Notes under the pieces: generated by a model
What the model saw: only the letters and a program-made list of their open reading frames with translations
What the model was told of the DNA's origin: nothing
The model's database searches: none
Position numbers and translations under genes: made by a program
Assembly (NCBI GenBank): GCA_964387885.1
Contig: CAYLYZ010000001.1
Span: 186,001-250,000 of the forward strand
From: JABGPL01 sp964387885
GTDB taxonomy: Bacteria > Electryoneota > AABM5-125-24 > Hatepunaeales > Hatepunaeaceae
Reading direction: 5' to 3'
DNA: 64,000 nt
In this document: positions 17,614 through 27,211 of the stretch, one piece after another
How positions within the stretch are numbered: position 1 is the stretch's first letter
Layout: each line of letters begins with the position of its first letter

Positions 17614-18690
17614 CTACTTAGAAAAAAACACACGAATCACATCGAAATATGATACAGTAATCATCAAAAGCAGCAATGATGATAATCCTCCCCAAATAAT
17701 AATTGACTTAACTTTTATCGGAATCGGTCTCCTGATAATCGCCTCAATAATCATAAACAGCAGATGACCTCCATCGAGTGCCGGAATTGGTAAAATATTC
17801 AGAAATCCGATTGAGATACTTATGAAGGCAATGAATATAATAAAGCTCCCAAAACCGCTTCGAGCACTGTCACCTGACATTTTTGCAATTCCGAGTGGTC
17901 CGGAAAGGTCTCTAATACCCGCCTGCCCGGTCACGAGCCATGTGATTGTTGTTATACTCCGGTCAATATCCAACCAGACATTTTGACCGGCATAAACGAA
18001 TGCATCGAAAAAGTCCACGGGGTGCCGGACAATGGTTCCCAAAACTCCAAGTTGTCCAACTGAATCCCGATCTCCGGTTTCCATATTTATTGAAGGCACC
18101 ACATTCGGTACAATAGTCGCCCGATACAAACTGTCACCACGCAGCCATTTTACAATTATCGAATCTCCGGGGTGTCTTCGGACAATACCTGTTAGTTCTT
18201 CCCACTCGGTTATGGGAGTTCCCTCAATCTCTACAATTTTATCACCCTTCAGGATGCCTGCGACCTCAGCCGGAGATCCAGCACTCACCATGTTGATCTC
18301 AGTTCCCTCTATTGTTCCAAGACCCATTGTCATTATTACTGAAAGGTATATAAGATAACCGAGTATAAAATTCATTATTACACCTGCAGTAATTATGAAA
18401 ACCCGATTAATAAAAGGCTTGTTTATGAATGCTTTCGGGTCATTTGGATCGAAATCATCATCAAGTGACTCATCAAGCATACCGGTCATTTTTACAAAAC
18501 CACCTAAAGGTACCCAGGCGATTTGATACTCGGTTTCCCCTACCGTTTTGCTAAACATCTTCGGTGGAAATCCGAGCGAAAAGATTTCGACTCTAACACC
18601 AGATAACTTGGCTGCAAGAAAATGCCCAAGTTCATGCACAAATATGATTACACCAATTACAACTATAAATGAAAGGATGGTTAACATCAA
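17614..18690 (-). CDS. rseP: Site-2 intramembrane metalloprotease
   Basis: Zinc protease of the M50B family that cleaves transmembrane anti-sigma factors or signal peptide remnants. 358 residues. First helix carries HELGH (about residues 20-24), then GFVKMTGM, a single PDZ domain around 125-200 (VSAGSPAEVAGILKGDKIVEIEG), and the second metal-site helix with PIPALDGGHL. It has about four membrane segments. Its neighbour dxr is the usual partner, and no anti-sigma gene is near. The short C-terminus and single PDZ are common outside proteobacteria. Confidence 0.93.
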   Translation of the reverse strand: MMLTILSFIVVIGVIIFVHELGHFLAAKLSGVRVEIFSLGFPPKMFSKTVGETEYQIAWVPLGGFVKMTGMLDESLDDDFDPNDPKAFINKPFINRVFIITAGVIMNFILGYLIYLSVIMTMGLGTIEGTEINMVSAGSPAEVAGILKGDKIVEIEGTPITEWEELTGIVRRHPGDSIIVKWLRGDSLYRATIVPNVVPSINMETGDRDSVGQLGVLGTIVRHPVDFFDAFVYAGQNVWLDIDRSITTITWLVTGQAGIRDLSGPLGIAKMSGDSARSGFGSFIIFIAFISISIGFLNILPIPALDGGHLLFMIIEAIIRRPIPIKVKSIIIWGGLSSLLLLMITVSYFDVIRVFFSK

Positions 18691-18709
18691 GTTTTCTCTT
18701 TAAATCACT

Positions 18710-19879
18710 TTACTTTAAATCCGAGATGAGGTTTTCAGCATACTCCCTGCCCCATCTATCCGCACTAATGATCTCCTTAATGTCCTTTGCATCGGACACA
18801 TTAAGAGCATCGAGAGTTTTGTTAATTATCTCTGAGATGCCTCCGAATACCAAACGATTGTCAAGGAAACCCGCAACTGCCGCCTCATCGGCTCCATTTA
18901 GCACAGCAGTCGCCGTCCCACCCATTAAAATAGCCTTATATGCCAGATCAAGACAGGGGTATCTTTCCCGCTCAACTATGCTGAACTCAAGAGGAGGCCA
19001 ATCTGCCGGATCATCGTCCCGTAATACCATCTCCCTGTGTGAAGGGAAAAAAAGTGCATGTTCAATTGGGATGCGCATATCCGGGACTCCCAATTGAGCC
19101 TTAAATGATCCATCGATAAATTCCACCATTGAGTGCACAATTGAAAGAGGATGTATTCTCACATCAATTTTCTCAATTGGGAATTTAAATAGATGGTAGG
19201 CTTCGATTATTTCGAGACCCTTGTTCATCAAGGTTGCGGAATCAATGGTAATCTTAGGCCCCATACTCCAGGTTGGGTGATTCAATGCTTCTTGTCTGGT
19301 TGCGTTTCTAATCTTTTCAAGTGGCCATTCCCGAAAAGGTCCACCCGATGCAGTCAGTATTAAACGCTTAACCTCGGATTTCTTCTCTCCTTGTAAACAC
19401 TGTAAGATTGCACTATGTTCCGAATCAACCGGAAGAATTTTGGAATTTGTCTTTTGCGCAATAGAGTTAAGCAGATCACCGGCAAGGACTAATGATTCCT
19501 TATTTGCCAGAGCCAGGTCAATTCCTCGGTTCAACGCATGATAACTCGGCAATAATCCCGCAACTCCAACAAGTCCGTTTAAGCAAAGGTCATACTCCTC
19601 ATTTTCAGCAACCCGAGCGTTAGCATCCTCTCCGGCAAAAATCTCAATCCCTGACCCAAAAAGAGAATCCTGCAGTTCTTTGTATCGACTGTCATCACTG
19701 ATTGCAACACATCGAGGTTTCCACATAAGAGCCATATCTGCTAATGAACGCCATTGAGAACCTGCGGTCAAAAGTTCAATATCAAAATCACCCAATCTGT
19801 TTATCACATCGAGAGTCTGCGTTCCGATTGATCCCGTTGCACCAAATATTGCTATTTTTCTTTCTGGTTTTGCTTTCAT
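18710..19879 (-). CDS. dxr: 1-deoxy-D-xylulose-5-phosphate reductoisomerase
   Basis: NADPH enzyme that rearranges and reduces DXP to MEP, the second MEP-pathway step. 389 residues. NADPH loop IAIFGATGSIGTQTLDV, metal/active-site motifs ALANKESLVLAG, VDSEHSAI, TASGGPF and HPTWSMGPKITIDSATLMNKGLE (split around residues 205-228). Pairs functionally with dxs at the start of the window. It overlaps the upstream ligase gene by 4 bases. Confidence 0.97.
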   Translation of the reverse strand: MKAKPERKIAIFGATGSIGTQTLDVINRLGDFDIELLTAGSQWRSLADMALMWKPRCVAISDDSRYKELQDSLFGSGIEIFAGEDANARVAENEEYDLCLNGLVGVAGLLPSYHALNRGIDLALANKESLVLAGDLLNSIAQKTNSKILPVDSEHSAILQCLQGEKKSEVKRLILTASGGPFREWPLEKIRNATRQEALNHPTWSMGPKITIDSATLMNKGLEIIEAYHLFKFPIEKIDVRIHPLSIVHSMVEFIDGSFKAQLGVPDMRIPIEHALFFPSHREMVLRDDDPADWPPLEFSIVERERYPCLDLAYKAILMGGTATAVLNGADEAAVAGFLDNRLVFGGISEIINKTLDALNVSDAKDIKEIISADRWGREYAENLISDLK

Positions 19880-20724
19880 GATGCCTTTCTGGAGACACTT
19901 AGTCTATCAAAATTCCCTCGATGATTTGTTATTGAGATCAACTCCGATTTCGACCATTGAGCGGGACATAACTTCATATTAAATTGCTTTTTAAGTGCAT
20001 TAGAGAAGGAAATTGCCAAATCAGTGGGAGACGGAGGAAGATCACAAAATCTCTCAAGAGAAGCTGCTTTATTATATAAAAACAATTCAAGTTCACCAAT
20101 CTTTTCCGAAGGTACATTCACCACACCTGCAACGCTTGTTATATCACCTTTAAGTGGTATTGAACCATGCTGAAGAATACTGTTTCTGTAAATCTTCTGC
20201 GCTGCTGAGGATATTTTTATCCCGTTCACAGTTACCTCGCCTCTCACACAACTGCTAATGCATAACTTTGCACGATGTACAGTTGGATTCCGCAGGGATC
20301 TCGTTGAAGGAACTAACGAATCTGTTGCCTTTATGTCAAAATTAGATAATGCTGAGATTAGAGCTGTTGCGACTGATTTATATAAAATTCCCAGCTGTGA
20401 AATTGAGCTCTCATTTGATCTCAGGATTACAGAGTAACTGAGATCGTTATCATGAAGCAGAGTGCGACCACCAGTTGGTCTTGATACGACATCCCAACCT
20501 AAACGTCTGCAGACATTTGTATCAATTTCATTTTCACTTTGGTGAATTCCAAGTGAAATTCCGGGGGGAGACCATGTGTAAAACCTGAGGATTGCCTGGA
20601 AATCACTTTCCGGAATAGTCTCAGCGAGAAAATCATCAGCAGCCATGTGGAACCAACCAGATCTCGAATTCCCAATCTTTCCGGGGATATCCCAGATTAA
20701 TCGTGTATTTATCAGAGGGATCAT
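19876..20724 (-). CDS. Lipoate/octanoate transferase of the LplA/LipM superfamily
   Basis: 282 residues of the biotin/lipoate protein-ligase fold. Seen: GISLGIHQSENEID, VVSRPTGGRTLLHDNDLSYS and NGIKISSAAQ. In the position of the acyl-thioester cysteine of LipM (eight residues before the Glu preceding VTVNG) there is Cys155, which suggests an octanoyl-[GcvH]:protein transferase rather than an LplA lipoate ligase. Pathway: lipoyl cofactor attachment to GcvH or 2-oxoacid dehydrogenases. It overlaps lpxA and dxr by 4 bases on either side. LplA activity is not excluded. Confidence 0.78.
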   Translation of the reverse strand: MIPLINTRLIWDIPGKIGNSRSGWFHMAADDFLAETIPESDFQAILRFYTWSPPGISLGIHQSENEIDTNVCRRLGWDVVSRPTGGRTLLHDNDLSYSVILRSNESSISQLGILYKSVATALISALSNFDIKATDSLVPSTRSLRNPTVHRAKLCISSCVRGEVTVNGIKISSAAQKIYRNSILQHGSIPLKGDITSVAGVVNVPSEKIGELELFLYNKAASLERFCDLPPSPTDLAISFSNALKKQFNMKLCPAQWSKSELISITNHRGNFDRLSVSRKAS

Positions 20725-21515
20725 CCCTTAATTATTCCGCGAACCGAATTCTCGATAAAATCCAGAATAGCCTTAATCACCTCGGATTGTTCGAGGTCGT
20801 TCTTAATTGCATCGACAGCCTGAACAAGGTTCAATTTAGATCTGTAGACCAGTTTATATGCCCTTTTGATCGATAATATCTGATCGTTTGAAAATCCCTG
20901 ACGTTTAAGACCAATTGAGTTTGGGCCGTAGTACTTCAGAGGCTCACCGGTCGTTAAAATATATGGGGGAACATCTTGAGCCACTCGAGATGATCCGCCG
21001 ATAAATGCATATTTCCCAATTTTTACAAACTGATGAATTGCTGTTAAACCACCGATACTTACATTGTCGTGTATTTCAACATGTCCGGCCATATTAACTG
21101 CATTTGCCAGGATTACATGATTGCCGAGTTTACAATCATGTGCAACATGAGCATATGCCATCAGGAGACAATCTGATCCAACCTGTGTTATCCCACCACC
21201 ATGTTCTGTTCCACGATTGAGCGTACAATACTCTCTGATAACAGTTCTGTCACCAATCCTGAGCTCACTTTTCTCTCCGCCAAATTTCAAATCCTGTGGA
21301 TTAGTCGCAAGTACAGCGCCGTGTGACACTTGACAATCCATTCCCAACCGGGCACCATTTGCGATTAACACCGTTGAATCGATTTGGCAATTTTCCCCAA
21401 TAGAAACGTCGTCTTCAATTATACTGAATGCTCCAATTGAGACATTCTTTCCAAATTGAGCCTCAGGCCCAACTATTGTTGAATTATGTATCTTCAAGTT
21501 TCTTTTTATCCGCAT
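20721..21515 (-). CDS. lpxA: UDP-N-acetylglucosamine acyltransferase
   Basis: First enzyme of lipid A synthesis, transferring a 3-hydroxyacyl chain from ACP to UDP-GlcNAc, so the cell makes lipopolysaccharide. 264 residues. Left-handed beta-helix hexapeptide repeats span residues 8-190 (for example NVSIGAFSIIEDDVSIGENC), with catalytic His in AHVAHDC (H126) and the C-terminal helical bundle from about 200. It overlaps its downstream neighbour by 4 bases and is abutted by the PilZ gene. Confidence 0.96.
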   Translation of the reverse strand: MRIKRNLKIHNSTIVGPEAQFGKNVSIGAFSIIEDDVSIGENCQIDSTVLIANGARLGMDCQVSHGAVLATNPQDLKFGGEKSELRIGDRTVIREYCTLNRGTEHGGGITQVGSDCLLMAYAHVAHDCKLGNHVILANAVNMAGHVEIHDNVSIGGLTAIHQFVKIGKYAFIGGSSRVAQDVPPYILTTGEPLKYYGPNSIGLKRQGFSNDQILSIKRAYKLVYRSKLNLVQAVDAIKNDLEQSEVIKAILDFIENSVRGIIKG

Positions 21516-22229
21516 TTAATCAGAAAGATTATTCTCTTGATTTTCTCTTTGCCTTCGTCTCGCTATTTTACTTTTTTGCTGAAACCGAATATTATGAACA
21601 GTAATTGCTTCCTTTTGCTCATCAGATATATCCAGGAATCGGCAAACCAACATGCCCGATGATTCATTTTTCGAGTTTGTGGAGCTTTCCAATATCAATG
21701 CCTTGTTTTCAAGTGCAAATTTCGGGTCTTTTAGTTTCAGCTTTATATCTACGATTGCCCCTGGACGGTAACCCCAAATATCATCTGCGGGGATGTTAAA
21801 TTTTAATCCTCCTGCAGAGATATTAACAACATTCCCCTCACTGAAATCACGTAAATTCGGTTCGGGAGAAAGATCCGATCCTCGAAACGAAAGCGGTATG
21901 TCAACACTTAGCCGCGAATAACTGCGCCTTTGGATGCGCTCTATTTTTTCAGGTATTGGAATTTTAAGAGCAGGAATCTGATCGACTTTGCCAAACCTGG
22001 CAAAACTTGTTTTGAACTTGTACGAACCATCTGATTTCTTCAGAACAATTGAAATCTCACAGCCAATTATCCTTGACATCATCTTCTGATCAATATTCGA
22101 TCTACTTACAGAAATATTATCATCATTAATCTCAAGGACATCTACTTCGAAAACGCTGTTAAAACCCCCATTCGACAGATGAATTTCGACTTGATCAAGT
22201 ATTCTTAGACCTTTCTTAGAACCTCTCAA
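21516..22229 (-). CDS. PilZ-domain protein, probable cyclic-di-GMP effector
   Basis: 237 residues. An N-terminal YcgR/YcgR-2-like beta domain (about 1-100) is followed by RIQRRSYSRLSVDIPL, an RxxxR c-di-GMP binding motif, and later NISAGGLKFNIP, matching the (D/N)xSxxG part of PilZ. A c-di-GMP sensor for motility, polysaccharide secretion or similar; target unknown. Its ATG 22229 follows pyrF by 104 bases with nothing recognisable in between, and it ends at the base before lpxA. Confidence 0.82.
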   Translation of the reverse strand: MRGSKKGLRILDQVEIHLSNGGFNSVFEVDVLEINDDNISVSRSNIDQKMMSRIIGCEISIVLKKSDGSYKFKTSFARFGKVDQIPALKIPIPEKIERIQRRSYSRLSVDIPLSFRGSDLSPEPNLRDFSEGNVVNISAGGLKFNIPADDIWGYRPGAIVDIKLKLKDPKFALENKALILESSTNSKNESSGMLVCRFLDISDEQKEAITVHNIRFQQKSKIARRRQRENQENNLSD

Positions 22230-22333
22230 TTCTACACCTCAAAAGGATTGAACTGTGTTGGTTTACGATACATATCGTTTGGATGTACTGTAGCAAATCT
22301 CTTGTTGCTGCATTTTTTCAGACAAGTGTGAGC

Positions 22334-23131
22334 TCAATCTTCGTTTAATTCTGCATGTTGTTTCTCAGCCGCATCATGGACAGCATCCTCGAAATTCTCT
22401 CCGGATGAGGCATATATAATGCCTCTCGATGAATTTACATATACCGGAGCTGAATAGTCCTTCAGAGCATTGCGTAGTGCTTTAACATCTCCACCCTGTG
22501 ATCCGACACCGGGAATTAGCAATGGCAGATCAACAGCTGCTTCTAAAACCATGGGTAAAATGTCACTTTTCGTCGCACCAACAACCAATCCGACATTTTT
22601 GTGAGTATTAATTGACTTGACCATATTAATAACGTGAATAAATAGTGGTTTCCCATCAACTAATAATGTCTGTAAATCAGCACCACCGGGATTGGATGTT
22701 ACTGCCAATGCAAATATTCCATGTTCCTCGTCTTCAATAAATGGCTTAATTGAGTCTCTACCAAGATATGGACTCACAGTTGCCATATCGGCTTTTAAAC
22801 CTGAGAAAAGTGCTTTACTGTAAGCTTTAGCAGTATTGCCAATATCACCTCGTTTTGCATCAGCAATCACTAACCTGTCATTTGGAATTGCCTGAATAGT
22901 CTTCTCAAGCTGGATCCAGCCTCCCGCACCCAGTGCTTCGAAAAACGCGAGGTTCGGTTTATACGCACAGGCAATGTCTACAGTCGCTTCTATAACAGTT
23001 TTACAAAATTCGAAAAAAGGTTCCCTCGAATTGTGAAATTTCTCAGGAATTTTCTCTAAGACCGGATCTAATCCAACGCATAATCCTATCCGGGAAGTGC
23101 TGATTTTCTGTAGTTTTTTAGATAATAACAT
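22334..23131 (-). CDS. pyrF: Orotidine 5'-phosphate decarboxylase (type 2)
   Basis: Last step of UMP synthesis. 265 residues, the type 2 (longer) class. Motifs GLCVGLDPVLEKIPEKF, CAYKPNLAFFEALG, and the catalytic ADAKRGDIGNTA, then LLIPGVGSQGGD and NSSRGI phosphate-binding part. First gene of the long minus-strand run, facing away from the RodZ-like gene across a 331-base divergent region. Confidence 0.95.
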   Translation of the reverse strand: MLLSKKLQKISTSRIGLCVGLDPVLEKIPEKFHNSREPFFEFCKTVIEATVDIACAYKPNLAFFEALGAGGWIQLEKTIQAIPNDRLVIADAKRGDIGNTAKAYSKALFSGLKADMATVSPYLGRDSIKPFIEDEEHGIFALAVTSNPGGADLQTLLVDGKPLFIHVINMVKSINTHKNVGLVVGATKSDILPMVLEAAVDLPLLIPGVGSQGGDVKALRNALKDYSAPVYVNSSRGIIYASSGENFEDAVHDAAEKQHAELNED

Positions 23132-23462
23132 CTTACTCCTAAATGAACTTGAAAAACTCTTTTCAGGTATCTATCTGCAAGGGAAAGTCCTGCAAAACTG
23201 TCGAAGTTATTAATATTAAAAAAAACAAAGTCGAAAGCAACTGCATGCATCTATCATCGTGAAAAAAATTATCTTTTTAATATTTGAAAACGTATTTTAG
23301 TATTATCTCTTTAGATTCCATTCCATCTTGCATTATAAGCTGTTTTTTTAGTATAATAGTTCAGTAATGCAAATCTTGTATTCTCTTCCGTTAATCGGCA
23401 TTGTTCACTTTGACAAATAGGTGTTGAAACTTGGTTTTTAAGAGGGTGAAACTGTACAATTA
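23132..23462. other. Divergent intergenic region between pyrF and the RodZ-like gene
   Basis: AT-rich 331 bases with no gene. It holds the promoter-like sequence described separately, a second loose TTGACA (about 23409) without a good -10, and otherwise nothing recognisable. Confidence 0.5.
23328..23357 (+). promoter_or_regulatory. Probable sigma-70-type promoter for the RodZ-lysS run
   Basis: TTGCAT (23328-23333), 18-base spacer, consensus TATAAT (23352-23357), about 105 bases before the ATG at 23463. Confidence 0.45.
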
Positions 23463-24344
23463 ATGAATATCGATTCAAAGTACCCAATCAGGCATAATGT
23501 ATATCCGGAAATTGGTACTCCGGATATTCGACGTAAAATAGCAAATGAGCTTCGTTCCGCTCGTGAATTTAACGAGATGAGTCTGGATCAAATCAGATCG
23601 GTCACAAAGATAAATACTCTCTATCTTGAAAATCTGGAGACGGGCAACTGGTCATTTTTGCCAGCTGTTTATGTCAATTTGTTTATCAAAGCTTATGCTC
23701 AAGCTGTTGGAGTTCAATCTGACGAATTCAGTGATCGATTAAATGAAGTGTTTGAGTCAATAGAACCTGCATTCAGGCCTGTTGAAATTTCCGATTATTT
23801 TGGGGATACCACGCAACAACCAAATCTGGCAAGGGCTCCCGGTCTAATCTCTTGGGTTGAGAAGAACCGCTCGATTTTATTATCTGGTGGGATTACAATT
23901 ATCGCAATTATCGTAATCGCCTGGTATCTGGTTCGACCACCACAATCCGATAACATTGTCGTGGACGCGAAACCGAACATTCCCGATGTAACAGAATCCA
24001 ATTTTAACAACGATTCTCGCTCGGAGCGAATAAGTGAAGAAGCTGAGACCGTTGAAGTAATTGAGAGCGAACAGGCTGAAGAGATTATTCATGAGACATT
24101 CAAACTTGGACTTCTTGCTCTTGGCACATGTTACGTAAAAGTGGAAGATCAGGACTCTATTCTCTACGATCGAACTCTCTGGCCTGGTAATCTGATAACG
24201 AACGAATACCCCGATCCTGTAAAATTAACGCTTGGAAATGCCCCAGAAATGAGACTGCTTGTTAATGGTGATACTCTCGATGCTTTCGATCCGGAAAGAA
24301 AGGTTCGGGTCATACGGGTTGGATCTAATGGGGTCGTTGAATAA
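23463..24344 (+). CDS. RodZ-like transmembrane helix-turn-helix protein
   Basis: 293 residues. N-terminal Cro/CI-like HTH (RKIANELRSAREFNEMSLDQ...LYLENLETGNWSFLPA, roughly 20-95), one membrane helix (ILLSGGITIIAIIVIAWYLV at about 139-158), an acidic linker, and a beta-rich DUF4115-type periplasmic C-terminus. This is the RodZ architecture, which links MreB to the cell-wall elongation machinery. Genomes of the FCB group often carry this version. It starts a plus-strand run with lysS 33 bases downstream; the promoter is about 105 bases before it. Confidence 0.85.
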   Translation: MNIDSKYPIRHNVYPEIGTPDIRRKIANELRSAREFNEMSLDQIRSVTKINTLYLENLETGNWSFLPAVYVNLFIKAYAQAVGVQSDEFSDRLNEVFESIEPAFRPVEISDYFGDTTQQPNLARAPGLISWVEKNRSILLSGGITIIAIIVIAWYLVRPPQSDNIVVDAKPNIPDVTESNFNNDSRSERISEEAETVEVIESEQAEEIIHETFKLGLLALGTCYVKVEDQDSILYDRTLWPGNLITNEYPDPVKLTLGNAPEMRLLVNGDTLDAFDPERKVRVIRVGSNGVVE

Positions 24345-24377
24345 AAACAACACTTTAAACTGCAAAGTTGATAAAAA

Positions 24378-25910
24378 ATGGTAGATACACCAACTTCAGA
24401 CCAAGATCAAACTCCGGAAGAAAATCGGGAGAAACTTGATCATGTGATGCGGGCAAGATTCGAAAAGCTCGCTCGACTCCGCGAACTCGGAGTGAACCCT
24501 TTCCCCTATGGATTCACAAGAACACACACTGTTGAAGCCTTACTTTCGGATTTTGATAAATTATCAGGATCTGAAGAGATTGTGAAAATTGCCGGTAGGA
24601 TTGTGTCAGTGCGACTAATGGGAAAAGCAGCATTTACGCACATTCAGGAAGAAGAACATAGAATTCAGCTCTACTTTAAGATGAACCTCCTTGAAGAGTT
24701 GGATTGGGAAGTTTTCCAGCTCGGCGACATCGGTGATATTTTCGGAGTATCAGGAATCTTGTTCACTACCAGGACTGGTGAGCGCACCCTGAAGGTTTCA
24801 AAATTGACGTTACTGTCAAAAAACATAAGACCCCTTCCTGCTATTAAAGAAAAGGATGATAATGTCTGGTTTAAATGGGATGATAAAGAAGAACGCTATC
24901 GCAATCGCACAATTGACCTGATCCTGAATCGTGAGTCAAGACAGGCTCTTGTTACACGAAGCCTTATAACAAGGGAGATAAGAGATTTCCTTGAAGAAGA
25001 TGGATTTTTAGAAGTTGAAACTCCAATTATGCAAAGTATGTATGGTGGAGCTGCAGCGAAACCATTTGTAACCCATTATAATGCACTTGACCATGACTAT
25101 TATTTGCGTATTGCAGATGAACTCTACCTGAAACGACTGATTGCGGGAGGTATCCCGAGAGTTTTTGAGATCGCAAAGGATTTTAGAAATGAAGGTATAG
25201 ACCGGCTGCACTCGCCTGAATTTACAATGATGGAGTGTTATGCTGCCTACGAAGATTATAATTTCTGTGCTGACCTTGTTGAAAGAATGTTTGTCAGATT
25301 GTCCGAAAATGTATTGAAAAAGGAAACCATCATATTCGGAGACCACGAAATATCACTGAAAGCACCCTTCAGACGGGCAACCATGTCGGAGCTCGTAAAA
25401 GAGAACTGTAACATTGATATTATTGGTCGGGATCGTGATGAACTGGCAAGTGAAGTTAAAAAGCTCGGTTTACATGTTGAGGATAACTGGGGTGTGGGAA
25501 AGATTATTGATGAATTATTCTCTGAGAAAATTGAACCAGAATTAATCCAACCCACATTTGTAATGGACTATCCTGTTGAACTGTCCCCTCTTGCAAAAAA
25601 GCATCGCAGTATTGATGGATTGGTTGAGAGATTTGAGCTGTTCATCGCCGGAATGGAAGTTGCTAATTCATTTAGCGAATTGAATGACCCAATAGATCAA
25701 CGCAGCAGATTTGAAGAACAGGCACGGTTGAAAGATGAAGGAGATGACGAAGCACATCCGATTGACGAAGAATATCTTCAAGCGCTTGAAATAGGAATGC
25801 CTCCGACAGGCGGACTCGGTATGGGAGTTGATAGAATAGCGATGATTTTGACTGGGACTGATTCCCTCAGAGATGTGATTTTATTCCCGACATTACGTCC
25901 AAGGTCGTAA
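24378..25910 (+). CDS. lysS: Lysyl-tRNA synthetase (class II)
   Basis: Charges tRNA-Lys. 510 residues. An OB-fold anticodon domain (VKIAGRIVSVRLMGKAAF) precedes the class II core: motif 1 near FLEVETPIMQ, motif 2 FEIAKDFRNEGIDRLHSPEF, motif 3 GLGMGVDRIAMILT. Placed between the RodZ-like gene and the LolC/E-like permease, only 1 base from the latter. Length and order are standard. Confidence 0.97.
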   Translation: MVDTPTSDQDQTPEENREKLDHVMRARFEKLARLRELGVNPFPYGFTRTHTVEALLSDFDKLSGSEEIVKIAGRIVSVRLMGKAAFTHIQEEEHRIQLYFKMNLLEELDWEVFQLGDIGDIFGVSGILFTTRTGERTLKVSKLTLLSKNIRPLPAIKEKDDNVWFKWDDKEERYRNRTIDLILNRESRQALVTRSLITREIRDFLEEDGFLEVETPIMQSMYGGAAAKPFVTHYNALDHDYYLRIADELYLKRLIAGGIPRVFEIAKDFRNEGIDRLHSPEFTMMECYAAYEDYNFCADLVERMFVRLSENVLKKETIIFGDHEISLKAPFRRATMSELVKENCNIDIIGRDRDELASEVKKLGLHVEDNWGVGKIIDELFSEKIEPELIQPTFVMDYPVELSPLAKKHRSIDGLVERFELFIAGMEVANSFSELNDPIDQRSRFEEQARLKDEGDDEAHPIDEEYLQALEIGMPPTGGLGMGVDRIAMILTGTDSLRDVILFPTLRPRS

Positions 25911-25911
25911 T

Positions 25912-27204
25912 TTGGGCTATGAGTTATTTATAGCAGAGAGATACCTCCGCTCAAAACGCCGGACAGGAGCTATATCATTAATTACATATATCTCAGCAAC
26001 CGGTGTTATGGTTGGAGTGGCCGCTCTTGTCATTGTCCTCTCTGTTGCAAATGGTTTCGAAGCAGAAGTCCGAAACCGAATAATTGGCGCAAGTGCCCAT
26101 ATCAATCTGAATTTGTTCCATCAACAACCGATGCCAAATTATCTTGAGACCATTCAACAGGTGATGAATGTTAAACAGGTGACAGGAGCTTCTCCATACA
26201 TTGAAGGCAAGGGGATGCTGCGAAAGAATAAAGCGGTTGAAGGGGCACTGATAAAGGGTGTAGATGAATCAACTGTTAGTCAAGTCGGAAATTTACCTGA
26301 GACAATTGTCTCAGGAAGATTAGCTCTGAAACCGGAAAAAGCCGAAACTCAAACTCAGGATCATCTGTTACCCGAATTCCCCGACCTTAATTTAGAAATA
26401 AAACATCCCCGGACTCTACCTGGGATTGTGCTGGGAACTCAGCTCTCCTACAAGCTCGGTGCATCTGTTGGTGATACGATAATCGCGATCAGTCCAACAA
26501 AAATGACAAGTTTCTTATCAGCACCACAAGTAAAGAAGTTCGTTGTGACGGGTATCTTCGAGACTGGAATACATGAATACGATAATACAAGTTCCTATAT
26601 CGATATTGAATCTGCACAATATCTCTTCATGACGAAATTGGCTGTATCGGGAATTGAAATCAAATTGAAAGACCTTGATCAGGCAGATGAAGTTAAAAAT
26701 GAACTTGAAGACATGCTTGGATATCCTTACCATGCAAAAACCTGGTTTTCGATGCACTCAACACTATTCCGATGGATGAAAATGGAAAAGTGGTTGTTTA
26801 CAATCCTCCTGTCGCTGATAATATTAGTTGCAGCTCTAAATATTGTATCCAGCCAGATAATGATAGTCCTTGAGAAGAAACGGGAAATTGGAATTTTGAA
26901 GGCAATTGGTGCTCCACGCGAAGGAGTAATGCGAATTTTCCTATACGAGGGTATGATAATTGGTGTTGTTGGAACTTTGCTCGGATTAATTGTAGGTTAT
27001 GGTGTATGTTGGGGGCAGCAGACCTTTGAATGGCTATCCCTTCCCGGAGATGTCTATTTTTTAAGTACTCTGCCTGTTCAAATGCAAGTATTGGATTTTA
27101 TTATAATCACGATCGTCTCCCTTGGGCTGGCAATATTAGCCTCTGTATTTCCGGCACGACGCGCCAGTGCCCTTGATCCGGTAGAAGCAATCAGGTACGA
27201 ATAA
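25912..27204 (+). CDS. LolC/LolE-family lipoprotein-releasing ABC transporter permease
   Basis: 430 residues. N-terminal membrane helix with ISATGVMVGVAALVIVLSVANGF, a large periplasmic MacB-PCD domain (about 60-260), then three C-terminal helices (FTILLSLIILVAALNIVSS, FLYEGMIIGVVGTLLGLIVG, FIIITIVSLGLAILASVFPA) and the end PARRASALDPVEAIRYE, the FtsX/LolCE signature. It extracts lipoproteins from the inner membrane for LolA. Start is TTG at 25912 right after lysS. The ATPase LolD, which usually follows, is not encoded in this window. Confidence 0.9.
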   Translation: MGYELFIAERYLRSKRRTGAISLITYISATGVMVGVAALVIVLSVANGFEAEVRNRIIGASAHINLNLFHQQPMPNYLETIQQVMNVKQVTGASPYIEGKGMLRKNKAVEGALIKGVDESTVSQVGNLPETIVSGRLALKPEKAETQTQDHLLPEFPDLNLEIKHPRTLPGIVLGTQLSYKLGASVGDTIIAISPTKMTSFLSAPQVKKFVVTGIFETGIHEYDNTSSYIDIESAQYLFMTKLAVSGIEIKLKDLDQADEVKNELEDMLGYPYHAKTWFSMHSTLFRWMKMEKWLFTILLSLIILVAALNIVSSQIMIVLEKKREIGILKAIGAPREGVMRIFLYEGMIIGVVGTLLGLIVGYGVCWGQQTFEWLSLPGDVYFLSTLPVQMQVLDFIIITIVSLGLAILASVFPARRASALDPVEAIRYE

Positions 27205-27211
27205 TCAAACA

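Noticed and set aside
25256..25555. Antisense frame within lysS with a plausible length
   Set aside because: It overlaps the conserved class II core of lysS and has no family features.
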